Source: SZAS-103 sp038216155 (lineage in GTDB: Bacteria > Pseudomonadota > Gammaproteobacteria > Xanthomonadales > Xanthomonadaceae). From it: DNA of 45,135 bases. The stretch lies in assembly GCA_038216155.1 (NCBI GenBank), contig JBBQQH010000025.1, positions 1-45,135 on the forward strand, given 5' to 3'. Shown piece after piece: positions 33,965 through 42,088 of the stretch. Numbering within the stretch: the stretch's first letter is position 1; each line of letters opens with the position of its first letter. Both the position numbers and the translations under genes were made by a program. Below the pieces are notes generated by a model that was not told the origin of the DNA, did not search any database, and was given only the letters and a program-made list of their open reading frames with translations.

Positions 33965-34362
33965 TGATGCGGTGCCTTGTCTGATAGATGCGACGGAAGT
34001 TCGCTTGTAGCTGGCGGTGTGGGAGGATTTGGCTTTTCAGTGAGGCGAATTACGACGGTCGAACTCTTTTCCAGAACGTTGTGCGTCGTTATGTATCGCG
34101 CAATTCCAAAATCGGGATGTATCGCGACGAGCTCGACCGGGAAGTCGGAAGCGCAAGCCATGGCACTTAGAGAGAAATGACCCTTTGCATCCGACCAAAT
34201 AATAGTGTCGCTGCCTTTGCCATCGACAAATACGTAAATCGGAATATTCGTCGCAGCCGTGCCGCTCGGCGTGACAACGTGGCCCTCGAAGTTGATGGAG
34301 CCATCGCAGCCAGCCAAAAGCAAAAAGCCCGCAATCACGGCTACGCGAATTGCTCTCTTCAT
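33961..34362 (-). CDS. Small predicted lipoprotein with carboxypeptidase-regulatory-like fold
   Basis: 133 residues: a lipoprotein signal (MKRAIRVAVIAGFLLLAGC, C19) followed by one beta-sandwich resembling a carboxypeptidase-regulatory or transthyretin-like domain (FEGHVVTPSGTAATNIPIYVF ... WSDAKGHFSLS). The tail after about 112 is Pro-rich. The ATG overlaps the ettA stop and its stop overlaps the pyrF start (ATGA and GTGA), so the three genes are one transcript with coupled translation. No function is known; location would be the inner face of the outer membrane or periplasm. Confidence 0.75.
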   Translation of the reverse strand: MKRAIRVAVIAGFLLLAGCDGSINFEGHVVTPSGTAATNIPIYVFVDGKGSDTIIWSDAKGHFSLSAMACASDFPVELVAIHPDFGIARYITTHNVLEKSSTVVIRLTEKPNPPTPPATSELPSHLSDKAPHQ

Positions 34363-36020
34363 TTAAGCGCCTTGTACCGCAAGCGATGCGGCTGCGCGCC
34401 TTCTTCGCCGAGGCGGCGCTTCTTGTCGTCCTCGTATTCACGATAGTTGCCCTGGAAGAATTCGACGTGTGAATCGCCCTCGAAGGCGAGGATGTGGGTG
34501 GCGATGCGGTCGAGAAACCAGCGGTCATGCGAGATCACCAGTGTGCAGCCGGGGAATTCCAGCAGCGCATCTTCCAGCGCACGTAAGGTTTCGATGTCGA
34601 GATCGTTGGACGGTTCGTCCAGCAGCAGCACGTTGCCGCCTTGCAATAGTGTTTTTGCCAGATGCAGCCGCCCGCGTTCGCCGCCCGACAGCGTGCCGAC
34701 CAGCTTCTGCTGGTCAGTGCCCTTGAAGTTGAAGCGGCCGATGTAGGCGCGCGACTGGATCTCGACCTTGCCGATGGTCAGGATGTCGGCGCCACCGGAC
34801 ACTTCCTGCCACACGTTTTTTTCGCCTGAGAGTGAATCGCGCGACTGGTCGACATAGGCCAGCTTCACCGTCGGCCCGATAGTCACTTCGCCGCTGTCGG
34901 CTTTCTCCACGCCAGTGATCAGCTTGAAAAAGGTCGACTTGCCGGCGCCGTTCGGGCCAATGATGCCGACAATTGCACCCGGCGGAATCTGCAGGGTCAA
35001 TTCATCGATCAGCAGCCGATCACCGAACGATTTTGATACCTGTTTGAAGTCGATCACGTTGTTGCCCAGGCGCTCGCCGGGCGGAATGAACAACTCGTTG
35101 GTCTCGTTGCGACGCTGATATTCAACCGAGTTCAATTCCTCGAACCGCGCCATGCGCGCCTTGCCCTTGGTGCGGCCACCCTTGGCGTTCTGACGCACCC
35201 ATTCGAGTTCGCGTGCGAGTGCCTTCTGCCGCGACTTTTCCTGCGAATCTTCCTGCTTGAGCCGCTCGGATTTTTGTTCCAGCCACGCCGAGTAATTGCC
35301 CTTCCACGGAATGCCACGACCACGATCGAGTTCGAGAATCCATTCGGCCGCGTTATCGAGAAAATAGCGATCGTGGGTGACCGCGACCACGGTGCCGGGG
35401 AAACGCGTAAGGAAGTGCTCCAGCCATTCGACCGACTCGGCGTCGAGATGGTTGGTCGGTTCGTCCAGCAGCAGCATGTCGGGCTTGGACAGCAGCAATC
35501 GACACAGCGCGACGCGACGCTTCTCGCCGCCCGAGAGCTTGCCGACGATCGCATCCCACGGCGGAATTCGTAGCGCGTCGGCGGCGACTTCCAGTTGCTG
35601 TTCCAGGGTGTGCGCATCGCCGCTGGCGAGGATCGCTTCCAGTCGCTGTTGCTTCGAGGCCAGCGCATCGAAGTCAGCGCCGTCCTCCGCGTAAGCCTCG
35701 TACACCTTGTCGAGCTCGGCCTGCGCATGCAGCAGTTCGCCGACGCCTTCTTCGACCGCCTCGCGCACGGTCTGTTCCGGATTCAGGCGCGGCTCCTGCT
35801 CCAGGTAACCGATCTTGATGCCCGGCTGCGGCCGTGATTCGCCGGAAAAATCCGTATCGACGCCGGCCATGATCCGCAGCACCGTCGATTTACCGGCGCC
35901 GTTCAGGCCCAGCAGGCCGATCTTGGCGCCGGGGAAAAAGCTCAGTGAGATGTCCTTGATGATCTGCCGCTTCGGCGGCACGGTCTTGGACACGCCGATC
36001 ATGGTGTAGATGTATTGCAT
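34359..36020 (-). CDS. ettA: Energy-dependent translational throttle protein EttA (ABC-F)
   Basis: Ribosome-associated ABC-F ATPase that gates the first elongation steps according to energy state. I start at the ATG at 36020 (MQYIYTMIGVSKTVPP), 553 residues as in E. coli; the open frame extends upstream without homology. First ABC domain: LNGAGKST, LSGGEKRRVALCRLLLSKP, LLLDEPTNHLD. An arm and charged linker (QKSERLKQEDSQEKSRQK) follow, then the second ABC domain: GPNGAGKST, LSGGERGRLHLAK, LLLDEPSNDLD. All Walker and signature motifs are intact. Confidence 0.97.
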   Translation of the reverse strand: MQYIYTMIGVSKTVPPKRQIIKDISLSFFPGAKIGLLGLNGAGKSTVLRIMAGVDTDFSGESRPQPGIKIGYLEQEPRLNPEQTVREAVEEGVGELLHAQAELDKVYEAYAEDGADFDALASKQQRLEAILASGDAHTLEQQLEVAADALRIPPWDAIVGKLSGGEKRRVALCRLLLSKPDMLLLDEPTNHLDAESVEWLEHFLTRFPGTVVAVTHDRYFLDNAAEWILELDRGRGIPWKGNYSAWLEQKSERLKQEDSQEKSRQKALARELEWVRQNAKGGRTKGKARMARFEELNSVEYQRRNETNELFIPPGERLGNNVIDFKQVSKSFGDRLLIDELTLQIPPGAIVGIIGPNGAGKSTFFKLITGVEKADSGEVTIGPTVKLAYVDQSRDSLSGEKNVWQEVSGGADILTIGKVEIQSRAYIGRFNFKGTDQQKLVGTLSGGERGRLHLAKTLLQGGNVLLLDEPSNDLDIETLRALEDALLEFPGCTLVISHDRWFLDRIATHILAFEGDSHVEFFQGNYREYEDDKKRRLGEEGAQPHRLRYKALK

Positions 36021-36149
36021 GCTGGCTCCGCAGGCGATGCGGCCGCAAACCGCGCTGGGCGGGCGACCGAGGGGGATCGGGAATGCACGGATTATCGCGG
36101 AATCACGCCGCCGATGCCACCGCAGCTGGCCGCAAACCCGCGCCACGGC

Positions 36150-36155
36150 TACAAT
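36150..36155 (+). promoter_or_regulatory. Predicted -10 box of glyA
   Basis: TACAAT in GGCTACAATTCAAGG lies 32 bases before the glyA ATG at a distance suited to a short leader. The -35 region (about 36127-36132, TGGCCG) is poor. No glycine riboswitch core was recognised in the 36021-36186 divergent gap. Confidence 0.45.
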
Positions 36156-36186
36156 TCAAGGCTCCCCGTCTGGCCAAGGCTGCCGC

Positions 36187-37440
36187 ATGTTCCCTGCCGA
36201 TTCCCGCATTGAAGGCTATGACCCCGAACTGGCCAAGGCCATCGCCGACGAGCGCCAGCGCCAGGAAGACCACGTCGAGTTGATCGCCTCGGAAAACTAC
36301 GCCAGCCCGCGTGTGCTGGAGGCGCAAGGCAGCGTGCTGACCAACAAGTACGCGGAAGGCTATCCGGGCAAGCGCTATTACGGCGGCTGCGAATACGTCG
36401 ATGTGGCCGAGCGCCTAGCGATTGAGCGCGCCAAGCAATTGTTCGACTGCGACTACGCCAACGTGCAGCCGCATTCGGGCTCGCAGGCCAACCAGGCGGT
36501 GTATCTCGCGCTGCTCAAGCCGGGCGATCGCATCCTCGGCATGTCGCTGGCGCACGGCGGGCACCTCACGCATGGCGCCAAGGTCAACATCAGCGGCAAG
36601 TTGTTCGATGCCACGCAATACGGCGTCAATGCCGAGGGCCTGATCGATTACGACGAAGTGCAGCGTCTGGCGACTGAGCACAAGCCGAAGATGCTGGTCG
36701 GCGGATTCAGTGCGTATTCGCAAGTGGTGGATTGGGCGCGGATGCGCGCGATCGCCGACTCGGTGGATGCGATTTTCTTCGTCGACATGGCACACGTGGC
36801 CGGCTTGATCGCGGCCGGTGTGTATCCGACGCCGCTGCCCCACGCGCACGTGGTCACATCGACTACGCACAAAACACTGCGCGGCCCGCGCGGCGGCATC
36901 ATCGTCGCCAAAGGTGCGGGCGAGGAGGTAGAGAAGAAGCTGCAGTCGATCGTGTTCCCCGGCATCCAGGGCGGCCCGTTGATGCACGTGATCGCGGCCA
37001 AGGCAGTCGCCTTCAAGGAAGCGCTGGAACCCGAATTCAAAACGTATCAGCAGCAGGTGGTGAAAAACGCGCAGGCGATGGCGAACACGATCATCGCGCG
37101 CGGTTACAGGATCGTGTCCGGCGGCACCCAGAATCACCTGATGCTGGTCGACATGATCGGCAAGGGCATCACTGGCAAGGACGCCGAAGCCGCGCTCGGC
37201 CGCGCCCACATCACGGTCAACAAGAACGCGGTACCGAACGATCCGCAAAAGCCCTTCGTCACCTCCGGCCTGCGTATTGGCACGCCGGCTGCGACCACGC
37301 GCGGTTATCTCGAGCAGGACTGCATTGATCTGGCCAATTGGGTCTGCGATGTGCTTGATGCGCCGGCTGATGAAGGGGTGATTGCGGCGGTGCGCGAGAA
37401 GGTGACCGCGCAGTGCAAGAAGTATCCGGTTTACGGTTGA
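36187..37440 (+). CDS. glyA: Serine hydroxymethyltransferase
   Basis: Interconverts serine and glycine with tetrahydrofolate, the main source of one-carbon units. The ATG at 36187 gives 417 residues, the same as E. coli GlyA; the upstream open frame is not conserved. The PLP lysine is K229 in VVTSTTHKTLRGPRGG, and family signatures LIASENYASPRVLEAQGS and GKRYYGGCEYVD are present. Divergent from ettA. Folate-linked output suits the purine and thiamine genes nearby, but no direct link is shown. Confidence 0.97.
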   Translation: MFPADSRIEGYDPELAKAIADERQRQEDHVELIASENYASPRVLEAQGSVLTNKYAEGYPGKRYYGGCEYVDVAERLAIERAKQLFDCDYANVQPHSGSQANQAVYLALLKPGDRILGMSLAHGGHLTHGAKVNISGKLFDATQYGVNAEGLIDYDEVQRLATEHKPKMLVGGFSAYSQVVDWARMRAIADSVDAIFFVDMAHVAGLIAAGVYPTPLPHAHVVTSTTHKTLRGPRGGIIVAKGAGEEVEKKLQSIVFPGIQGGPLMHVIAAKAVAFKEALEPEFKTYQQQVVKNAQAMANTIIARGYRIVSGGTQNHLMLVDMIGKGITGKDAEAALGRAHITVNKNAVPNDPQKPFVTSGLRIGTPAATTRGYLEQDCIDLANWVCDVLDAPADEGVIAAVREKVTAQCKKYPVYG

Positions 37441-37453
37441 GGATGGCTGAGTC

Positions 37454-37975
37454 ATGCACTGCCCCTTCTGCCAGCACGAAGACACTCGCGTAATCGACTC
37501 GCGCGTTTCCGACGACGGCGCGACGATTCGTCGTCGGCGCGAGTGCGAGGCGTGCGGCGAGCGGTTTTCGACGCTGGAAACAATTGAACTGAAGCTTCCG
37601 GTAATCATCAAGTCCGATGGTCGCCGCGACACCTTCGATGCCCGCAAGTTGCGCCAGAGTTTCGATCGCGCGCTGCACAAGCGACCGGTGTCGGAAGAGC
37701 AGGTCGAGTCGTCAGTACGAGCGGTAGTGCACCAGTTGCGCATGACGACCGAGCGTGAGCTGGCATCGCGCCGCGTCGGCGAATTCGTAATGTCGGAATT
37801 ACGCAAGCTCGATCACGTCGCGTTTGTGCGCTTCGCGTCGGTGTACCGCGCGTTCGAGGATGTCGCCGACTTTCGCGAAGAACTCGACCGACTCGAACGC
37901 GACCTTCCAGGCGAAGGCCAGTTGCCGCTGCTTGGCGCGGACGTCGTGCCGATCGAGAAGGGCAAAAAGCGCTGA
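37454..37975 (+). CDS. nrdR: Transcriptional repressor NrdR
   Basis: Represses ribonucleotide reductase genes in response to ATP/dATP. The 173-residue protein has the zinc ribbon MHCPFCQHEDTRVIDSR (C3, C6) with C31 and C34 in CEACGERF, then an ATP-cone domain (about 48-140, VIIKSDGRRDTFDARKLRQSF). 13 bases after glyA and overlapping ribD by the sequence TGATG, the standard gene order in this group. Confidence 0.96.
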   Translation: MHCPFCQHEDTRVIDSRVSDDGATIRRRRECEACGERFSTLETIELKLPVIIKSDGRRDTFDARKLRQSFDRALHKRPVSEEQVESSVRAVVHQLRMTTERELASRRVGEFVMSELRKLDHVAFVRFASVYRAFEDVADFREELDRLERDLPGEGQLPLLGADVVPIEKGKKR

Positions 37976-39081
37976 TGGCGTTTTCCGCGTTCGACCACGC
38001 GATGATGGCGCGAGCATTGCGACTGGCCGCGCGCGGCGCCTACACCACGCGGCCCAATCCGATGGTCGGTTGCGTGTTGACCCAGGATGCGGGTGTCGTC
38101 GGCGAAGGCGCGCATTTGCGCCGCGGCGAGCCGCATGCGGAGACGTTTGCATTGCGCGAAGCTGGTGGACGCGCGTTTGGCGCCACCGCCTACGTCACGC
38201 TGGAACCCTGCGCGCATACCGGCAGCACGCCGCCATGCGCGGATGCGTTGATCGCGGCTGGCGTCTCGCGCGTGGTGGTCGCCAGCAGCGACCCGTTCAA
38301 GCGCGTGGACGGCGAAGGCCTGCGCAAGCTCGAAGCCGCCGGCATCGCAGTCGAAGTCGGACTGATGCAGGCGCAAGCGCGCGTGCTCAATCGTGGCTTC
38401 TTCTCACGCATCGAACGCGGACGCCCGTGGCTGCGGATCAAGCTGGGCATGAGTCTGGATGGACGCACGGCGCTGGCCAACGGCGATTCAAAGTGGATCA
38501 CCTCGCCAGCGTCGCGCGCTGACGTGCAAAGCTGGCGCGCGCGCTCCGGCGCGTTATTGACCGCCAGCGGCACGGTGCTGGTAGACAATCCGCGCTTGAC
38601 CGTGCGGGTCGATGAGCTCGGCGGAGTGCGCGAAGTGGTTCCACCGCTGCGCGTGGTGCTCGATCCCGGCTTGGCGATTCCAGAAAGCGCACGCATTCTT
38701 GATAGCGAGGCGCCCACCTTGCTAATTCACGCATCCGATGCGCGCATTCCCCAGTATCTTCGCGCACACGATCGAGTGGCGGTCGCATCCGCACGCGGCA
38801 TGCTGGATTTGGCGGAAGTGCTGCGCGTGCTGGGCGAGCACGGCATCAATGAAGTGCAGGTGGAGTCGGGCGCGACCTTGTGCGGAGCGTTCCTTGATGC
38901 CGGGCTAGTCGACGAACTGCTGCTGTATGTCGCGCCGAAATTGCTCGGTGCCGATGCGCGCGCGCTGGTGTACGGCGAGAATCCGGCGACGCTGGCCGCT
39001 GCGCCGGAACTTGAGTGGATCGACGTGCGGCATGTAGGCAACGATCTGCGTTTGTTGCTGCGCCCGAAGATCGCGGGCTGA
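37975..39081 (+). CDS. ribD: Bifunctional riboflavin deaminase/reductase RibD
   Basis: Deaminates then reduces the pyrimidine intermediate in steps two and three of riboflavin synthesis. N-terminal zinc deaminase: H54 and E56 in PHAETFAL, C79 and C88 in EPCAHTGSTPPC. C-terminal reductase domain from about residue 145 (RIKLGMSLDGRTALANGDSKWITS) to 368. Length is normal. Its start overlaps the nrdR stop; ribE follows after 6 bases. Confidence 0.96.
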   Translation: MAFSAFDHAMMARALRLAARGAYTTRPNPMVGCVLTQDAGVVGEGAHLRRGEPHAETFALREAGGRAFGATAYVTLEPCAHTGSTPPCADALIAAGVSRVVVASSDPFKRVDGEGLRKLEAAGIAVEVGLMQAQARVLNRGFFSRIERGRPWLRIKLGMSLDGRTALANGDSKWITSPASRADVQSWRARSGALLTASGTVLVDNPRLTVRVDELGGVREVVPPLRVVLDPGLAIPESARILDSEAPTLLIHASDARIPQYLRAHDRVAVASARGMLDLAEVLRVLGEHGINEVQVESGATLCGAFLDAGLVDELLLYVAPKLLGADARALVYGENPATLAAAPELEWIDVRHVGNDLRLLLRPKIAG

Positions 39082-39087
39082 GCGCGG

Positions 39088-39744
39088 ATGTTTACCGGGT
39101 TGATCCAGGCTGTTGGTCGCATCGCTTCGCGCGAAGATCGCGGTGGCGATGTGCGGTTACGTGTGAAAAGGGGGCAGAGTGAATTTTGCGAGCCTCAGCA
39201 ATCGTTGTTGCCTCGCAATCTGGATGCAAAACTTCACTCTGACCCTTTTTCATTAGGCGAGAGCATTGCAGTCTCCGGCGTCTGTCTGACCGTAGTCGAC
39301 TGCTCATTAAATTGGTTCGATTTCGATGTCTCCAACGAAACGCTGACGTGCACGACGCTCGGGCGGTTGCCGATCGGCGCAGGAGTCAATCTTGAATGCG
39401 CGTTGCTCGCGACGGACCGGCTCGGCGGGCATCTGGTGTCGGGGCATGTCGATGGCTTAGGCACGCTGATGACGATCGCCGCCGACGCGCGTTCGCAACG
39501 CTGGCGGATCGAGACATCGCCCGAGTTGCTGCGCTATATCGCCAGCAAGGGTTCGATCTGTGTCGATGGCGTCAGCCTGACGGTGAACGTGGCCGATGCA
39601 AGCGGGTTTGAGGTCAATCTCATCCCGCACACCATTGCCCACACCACGTTTGCCAAAGCGTGCGTGGGCGATGCGGTGAATCTGGAAGTCGATCTGGTGG
39701 CTCGGTATGTCGAGCGGCTCTCGACGTTCGTGATTCGTGGGTAG
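39088..39744 (+). CDS. ribE: Riboflavin synthase alpha subunit with an in-frame repeat insertion
   Basis: Final step of riboflavin synthesis from two lumazine molecules. The two lumazine-binding beta-barrel domains are seen (MFTGLIQAVGR, GESIAVSGVCLTVVD; then LGGHLVSGHVDG, KGSICVDGVSLTVN). The N-barrel carries foreign sequence: residues 27-54, encoded at 39166-39250, read KRGQSEFCEPQQSLLPRNLD... and correspond exactly to a palindromic repeat. Typical members place GESIAV at about residue 39; here it is at 57, a net gain of about 17 residues, so some native residues were probably lost. The catalytic barrel residues outside the insertion look intact. 218 residues. Confidence 0.9.
   Translation: MFTGLIQAVGRIASREDRGGDVRLRVKRGQSEFCEPQQSLLPRNLDAKLHSDPFSLGESIAVSGVCLTVVDCSLNWFDFDVSNETLTCTTLGRLPIGAGVNLECALLATDRLGGHLVSGHVDGLGTLMTIAADARSQRWRIETSPELLRYIASKGSICVDGVSLTVNVADASGFEVNLIPHTIAHTTFAKACVGDAVNLEVDLVARYVERLSTFVIRG
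39166..39250 (+). repeat. 85-bp palindromic repeat inside ribE
   Basis: Left arm AAAAGGGGGCAGAGTGAA (39166-39183) continues to TTTTGC; right arm GCAAAACTTCACTCTGACCC (39226-39245) continues to TTTTT. The arms are inverted with two small differences. The centre holds a further stem, TGCGAG (39187-39192) with CTCGCA (39212-39217). The AAAAGGGTCAGAGTGAA type of end recalls repeats associated with transposase-linked palindromes in gammaproteobacteria (recollection). It maintains the open frame. Confidence 0.8.
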
Positions 39745-39828
39745 TGAATCGTGACGCGCACTTCGATGTGATGCCCGTTTGCTGAAAGATGCCTGACAAT
39801 CAGCTGTTCCACTCAGACCAACTAGCTC

Positions 39829-40920
39829 ATGCCCTTCGCCCCGATCAACGAACTCCTTGAGGAAATCCGTGCCGGCCGCATGGTCGTGATCGTCGACGAC
39901 GAGGATCGCGAGAACGAAGGCGACCTGATCATGGCCGCCGAGCTGGTGCGGCCAGTCGATATCAACTTCATGGTCACGCACGCGCGAGGGCTGGTGTGCC
40001 TGGCGCTGACCCGCGAGCGCTGCCGGCAGTTGCAGTTGACGCCGATGGTCAACGCGAACACATCGCAGCACCACACCAATTTCACTGCCAGCATCGAAGC
40101 AGCCGAAGGCGTGACCACCGGCATTTCAGCCTACGATCGCGCACACACCGTGCGCACTGCGGTGCGGCCGGATGCGCAACCCGCTGATCTCAACCAACCC
40201 GGCCACATTTTTCCGTTGATGGCCCAAGCGGGCGGCGTGCTGACACGCGCTGGTCACACCGAAGCGGCCAGCGACCTGGCACTGCTGGCGGGGCTGGAAC
40301 CGGCCGGCGTATTGGTCGAGATTCTCAACGCCGACGGCAGCATGGCGCGGCGTCCACAACTGGAAATCTTCGCGCGCGAGCATGGCTTGAAGATGGGTTC
40401 GATCGAACGACTGATTCGGCATCGCCTGGAAACCGAGCACACCATCGAGCGCATCGAGCAACGCGCAATCGATACGCCGTGGGGCACATTTGTTTTGCAT
40501 GCGTATCGCGATCGCTTACAGCACGCGCTGCACTTCGCGCTGGTACGAGGCACGATCGATGCCGCGATTCCGACCCTGGTCCGGGTGCAGGTCGAAAACC
40601 CGTTGTCCGATCTGTTGCATTGGCAACGCGCGGATTTTGGTGTGCCGATCACCGAAGCGTTACACCGGATCGCTGCGGAAGACCGCGGGGTGCTGGTGCT
40701 GCTGGCCGAACCGCAATCGGCCGATGCATTGCTGGCCCGACTGCGCGCGCCGGTCGTGGAATCAGCGACGTCCAGCACCACAGAATGGCGGCGCAACGGC
40801 GCCGGCGCGCAGATCTTGGCTGATGTCGGCTGCGGCAAGCTGCGCGTGCTGGGCACGCCGCGCAAGCAGGTCGGGCTGGCCGGCTTTGGCCTGGAAGTGG
40901 TCGAAACGATCGACGTTTGA
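39829..40920 (+). CDS. ribB: DHBP synthase with degenerate GTP cyclohydrolase II-like domain (RibBX)
   Basis: The N-terminal domain (about 1-203) makes 3,4-dihydroxy-2-butanone 4-phosphate from ribulose 5-phosphate: VIVDDEDRENEGDLIMAAE, NANTSQHHTNFTASIEAAEGVTTG and GHTEAASDLALLAG are intact. The C-terminal domain (about 208-363) resembles RibA, but the zinc cysteines of GTP cyclohydrolase II are missing: the usual C-x-x-x-x-x-x-x-x-x-C-x-C segment is replaced by VENPLSDLLHWQRADFGVP. It is therefore unlikely to have cyclohydrolase activity, as in the RibBX proteins of many proteobacteria. A true RibA would have to be elsewhere in the genome. Confidence 0.93.
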   Translation: MPFAPINELLEEIRAGRMVVIVDDEDRENEGDLIMAAELVRPVDINFMVTHARGLVCLALTRERCRQLQLTPMVNANTSQHHTNFTASIEAAEGVTTGISAYDRAHTVRTAVRPDAQPADLNQPGHIFPLMAQAGGVLTRAGHTEAASDLALLAGLEPAGVLVEILNADGSMARRPQLEIFAREHGLKMGSIERLIRHRLETEHTIERIEQRAIDTPWGTFVLHAYRDRLQHALHFALVRGTIDAAIPTLVRVQVENPLSDLLHWQRADFGVPITEALHRIAAEDRGVLVLLAEPQSADALLARLRAPVVESATSSTTEWRRNGAGAQILADVGCGKLRVLGTPRKQVGLAGFGLEVVETIDV

Positions 40921-41018
40921 GGATGTTCGCAGTGCGTTTCGGGTGATCAGCCCAGCCGATTCGTCGGTCACGACTTGCTAGACTGCACGCCCTTGTCCGC
41001 TGCGCCACGCCCATTGCG

Positions 41019-41504
41019 ATGACCCACTACGAAGGCGACATGCGCGTCGCACCCGATGCGCGCTTTGCCATCCTCGCCAGTCGCTGGAATCCTCGCATCG
41101 TCGATGCGCTGGTTGACGGTGCGCGAAGTACGTTTGCCGCCAACGGCGTGCACTCATCGGCGATCGATGTCATTCGCGTCCCGGGTGCGTGGGAATTGCC
41201 ACAAGCTGCCGCGCGACTGCTGCGGGACGGCGCACATGCGGGCATCGTCGCGCTGGGTTGCGTAGTGCGCGGCGACACTCGGCACTATGAACACGTGGCG
41301 GATGAATGCGCGCGTGGACTGATGCGGGTGGCGCTGGATTCGGGCGTTCCGATCGGCAACGGCGTGCTGGCGGTTGAGTGCCATGCCGATGCCGAAGTGC
41401 GCGCCGGCGGCAGCCACGGCAACAAAGGCGAAGAAGTGGCTATGGCAGTGATCGAGATGGCGAGTTTGTGGCAGGCATTGCGACGCAACGAGGATCGGCA
41501 ATGA
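41019..41504 (+). CDS. ribH: 6,7-dimethyl-8-ribityllumazine synthase
   Basis: Condenses the RibD and RibB products to lumazine, forming icosahedral or pentameric shells. 161 residues with the expected motifs SRWNPRIVDALVDGA, VPGAWELPQAA, GCVVRGDTRHYEHVADECARG (catalytic histidine region) and GNGVLAVE. The loop reads DTRHYEHV where others have ETPHFDYV. A possible -10 (TAGACT, 40979) lies upstream. Its end overlaps nusB by 4 bases. Confidence 0.95.
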   Translation: MTHYEGDMRVAPDARFAILASRWNPRIVDALVDGARSTFAANGVHSSAIDVIRVPGAWELPQAAARLLRDGAHAGIVALGCVVRGDTRHYEHVADECARGLMRVALDSGVPIGNGVLAVECHADAEVRAGGSHGNKGEEVAMAVIEMASLWQALRRNEDRQ

Positions 41505-41962
41505 GCAAATCGCGAACCGATGGCATCGATCCCGCGGCGCGTTCGCGCGCGCGCCGTCGCGCCTTGCAGGCGCTGTACGCATGGCAGCTCGCGCAGGCGC
41601 CGATGACCAAGATCATCGAGCAGTTCCGCAACGAGCAGGATATGGAAATTGCGGATCTTGCGTACTTCGAAGATTTATTGCGTGGCGTCGACAAACACCT
41701 CGCATCGCTCGATGATTCGCTGCAACCATTCCTGGATCGCGGTATCGGCGAAGTCGATCCGATCGAACGCGGTGTGCTTCGGATCGCCACGTACGAATTG
41801 TTACATCGGCCCGATGTGCCGTATCGCGTGGTGCTGAACGAGGCGATCGAATCGACCAAGCGTTTTGGCTCCGATCAGGGTCACACCTACGTCAACGGCG
41901 TGCTGGACAAGGCAGCAGCGCAGTGGCGCGCAACCGAAGTGGCCGCGTCGCGCACGCGTTGA
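41501..41962 (+). CDS. nusB: Transcription antitermination factor NusB
   Basis: RNA-binding factor that, with NusE/S10, promotes antitermination of rRNA transcription. 153 residues using the ATG at 41501, which overlaps the ribH stop. Typical all-helical NusB: RRRALQALYAWQL, LRGVDKHLASLDDSLQPFLDR, PIERGVLRIATYEL and VLNEAIESTKRFGSDQGHTYVNGVLDKAA. Standard ribH-nusB neighbourhood. Confidence 0.95.
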   Translation: MSKSRTDGIDPAARSRARRRALQALYAWQLAQAPMTKIIEQFRNEQDMEIADLAYFEDLLRGVDKHLASLDDSLQPFLDRGIGEVDPIERGVLRIATYELLHRPDVPYRVVLNEAIESTKRFGSDQGHTYVNGVLDKAAAQWRATEVAASRTR

Positions 41963-42088
41963 TCGCATGAGCCAGGTCGACGCCGACTCGACGCCAGGCG
42001 TGTTATCAGCGCACCGCGACCGCGGCACTGACAACACAGAAACGTTTTCGGATTCGTGTCGAATCGTAGTTGCGCCTCGCGCACTGAG

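Noticed and set aside
36010..36186. 59-codon N-terminal extension of GlyA and 42-codon extension of EttA
   Set aside because: The extensions overlap each other on opposite strands in the divergent promoter region and are not part of either family; the internal starts give standard lengths.
36021..36186. Glycine riboswitch before glyA
   Set aside because: No conserved core or paired aptamer structure could be traced in the 166-base gap.
39745..39828. FMN riboswitch before ribB
   Set aside because: The 84-base gap is too short and lacks the conserved AGGGTNAAATTCC-like core; none was seen upstream of ribD either, as nrdR abuts it.
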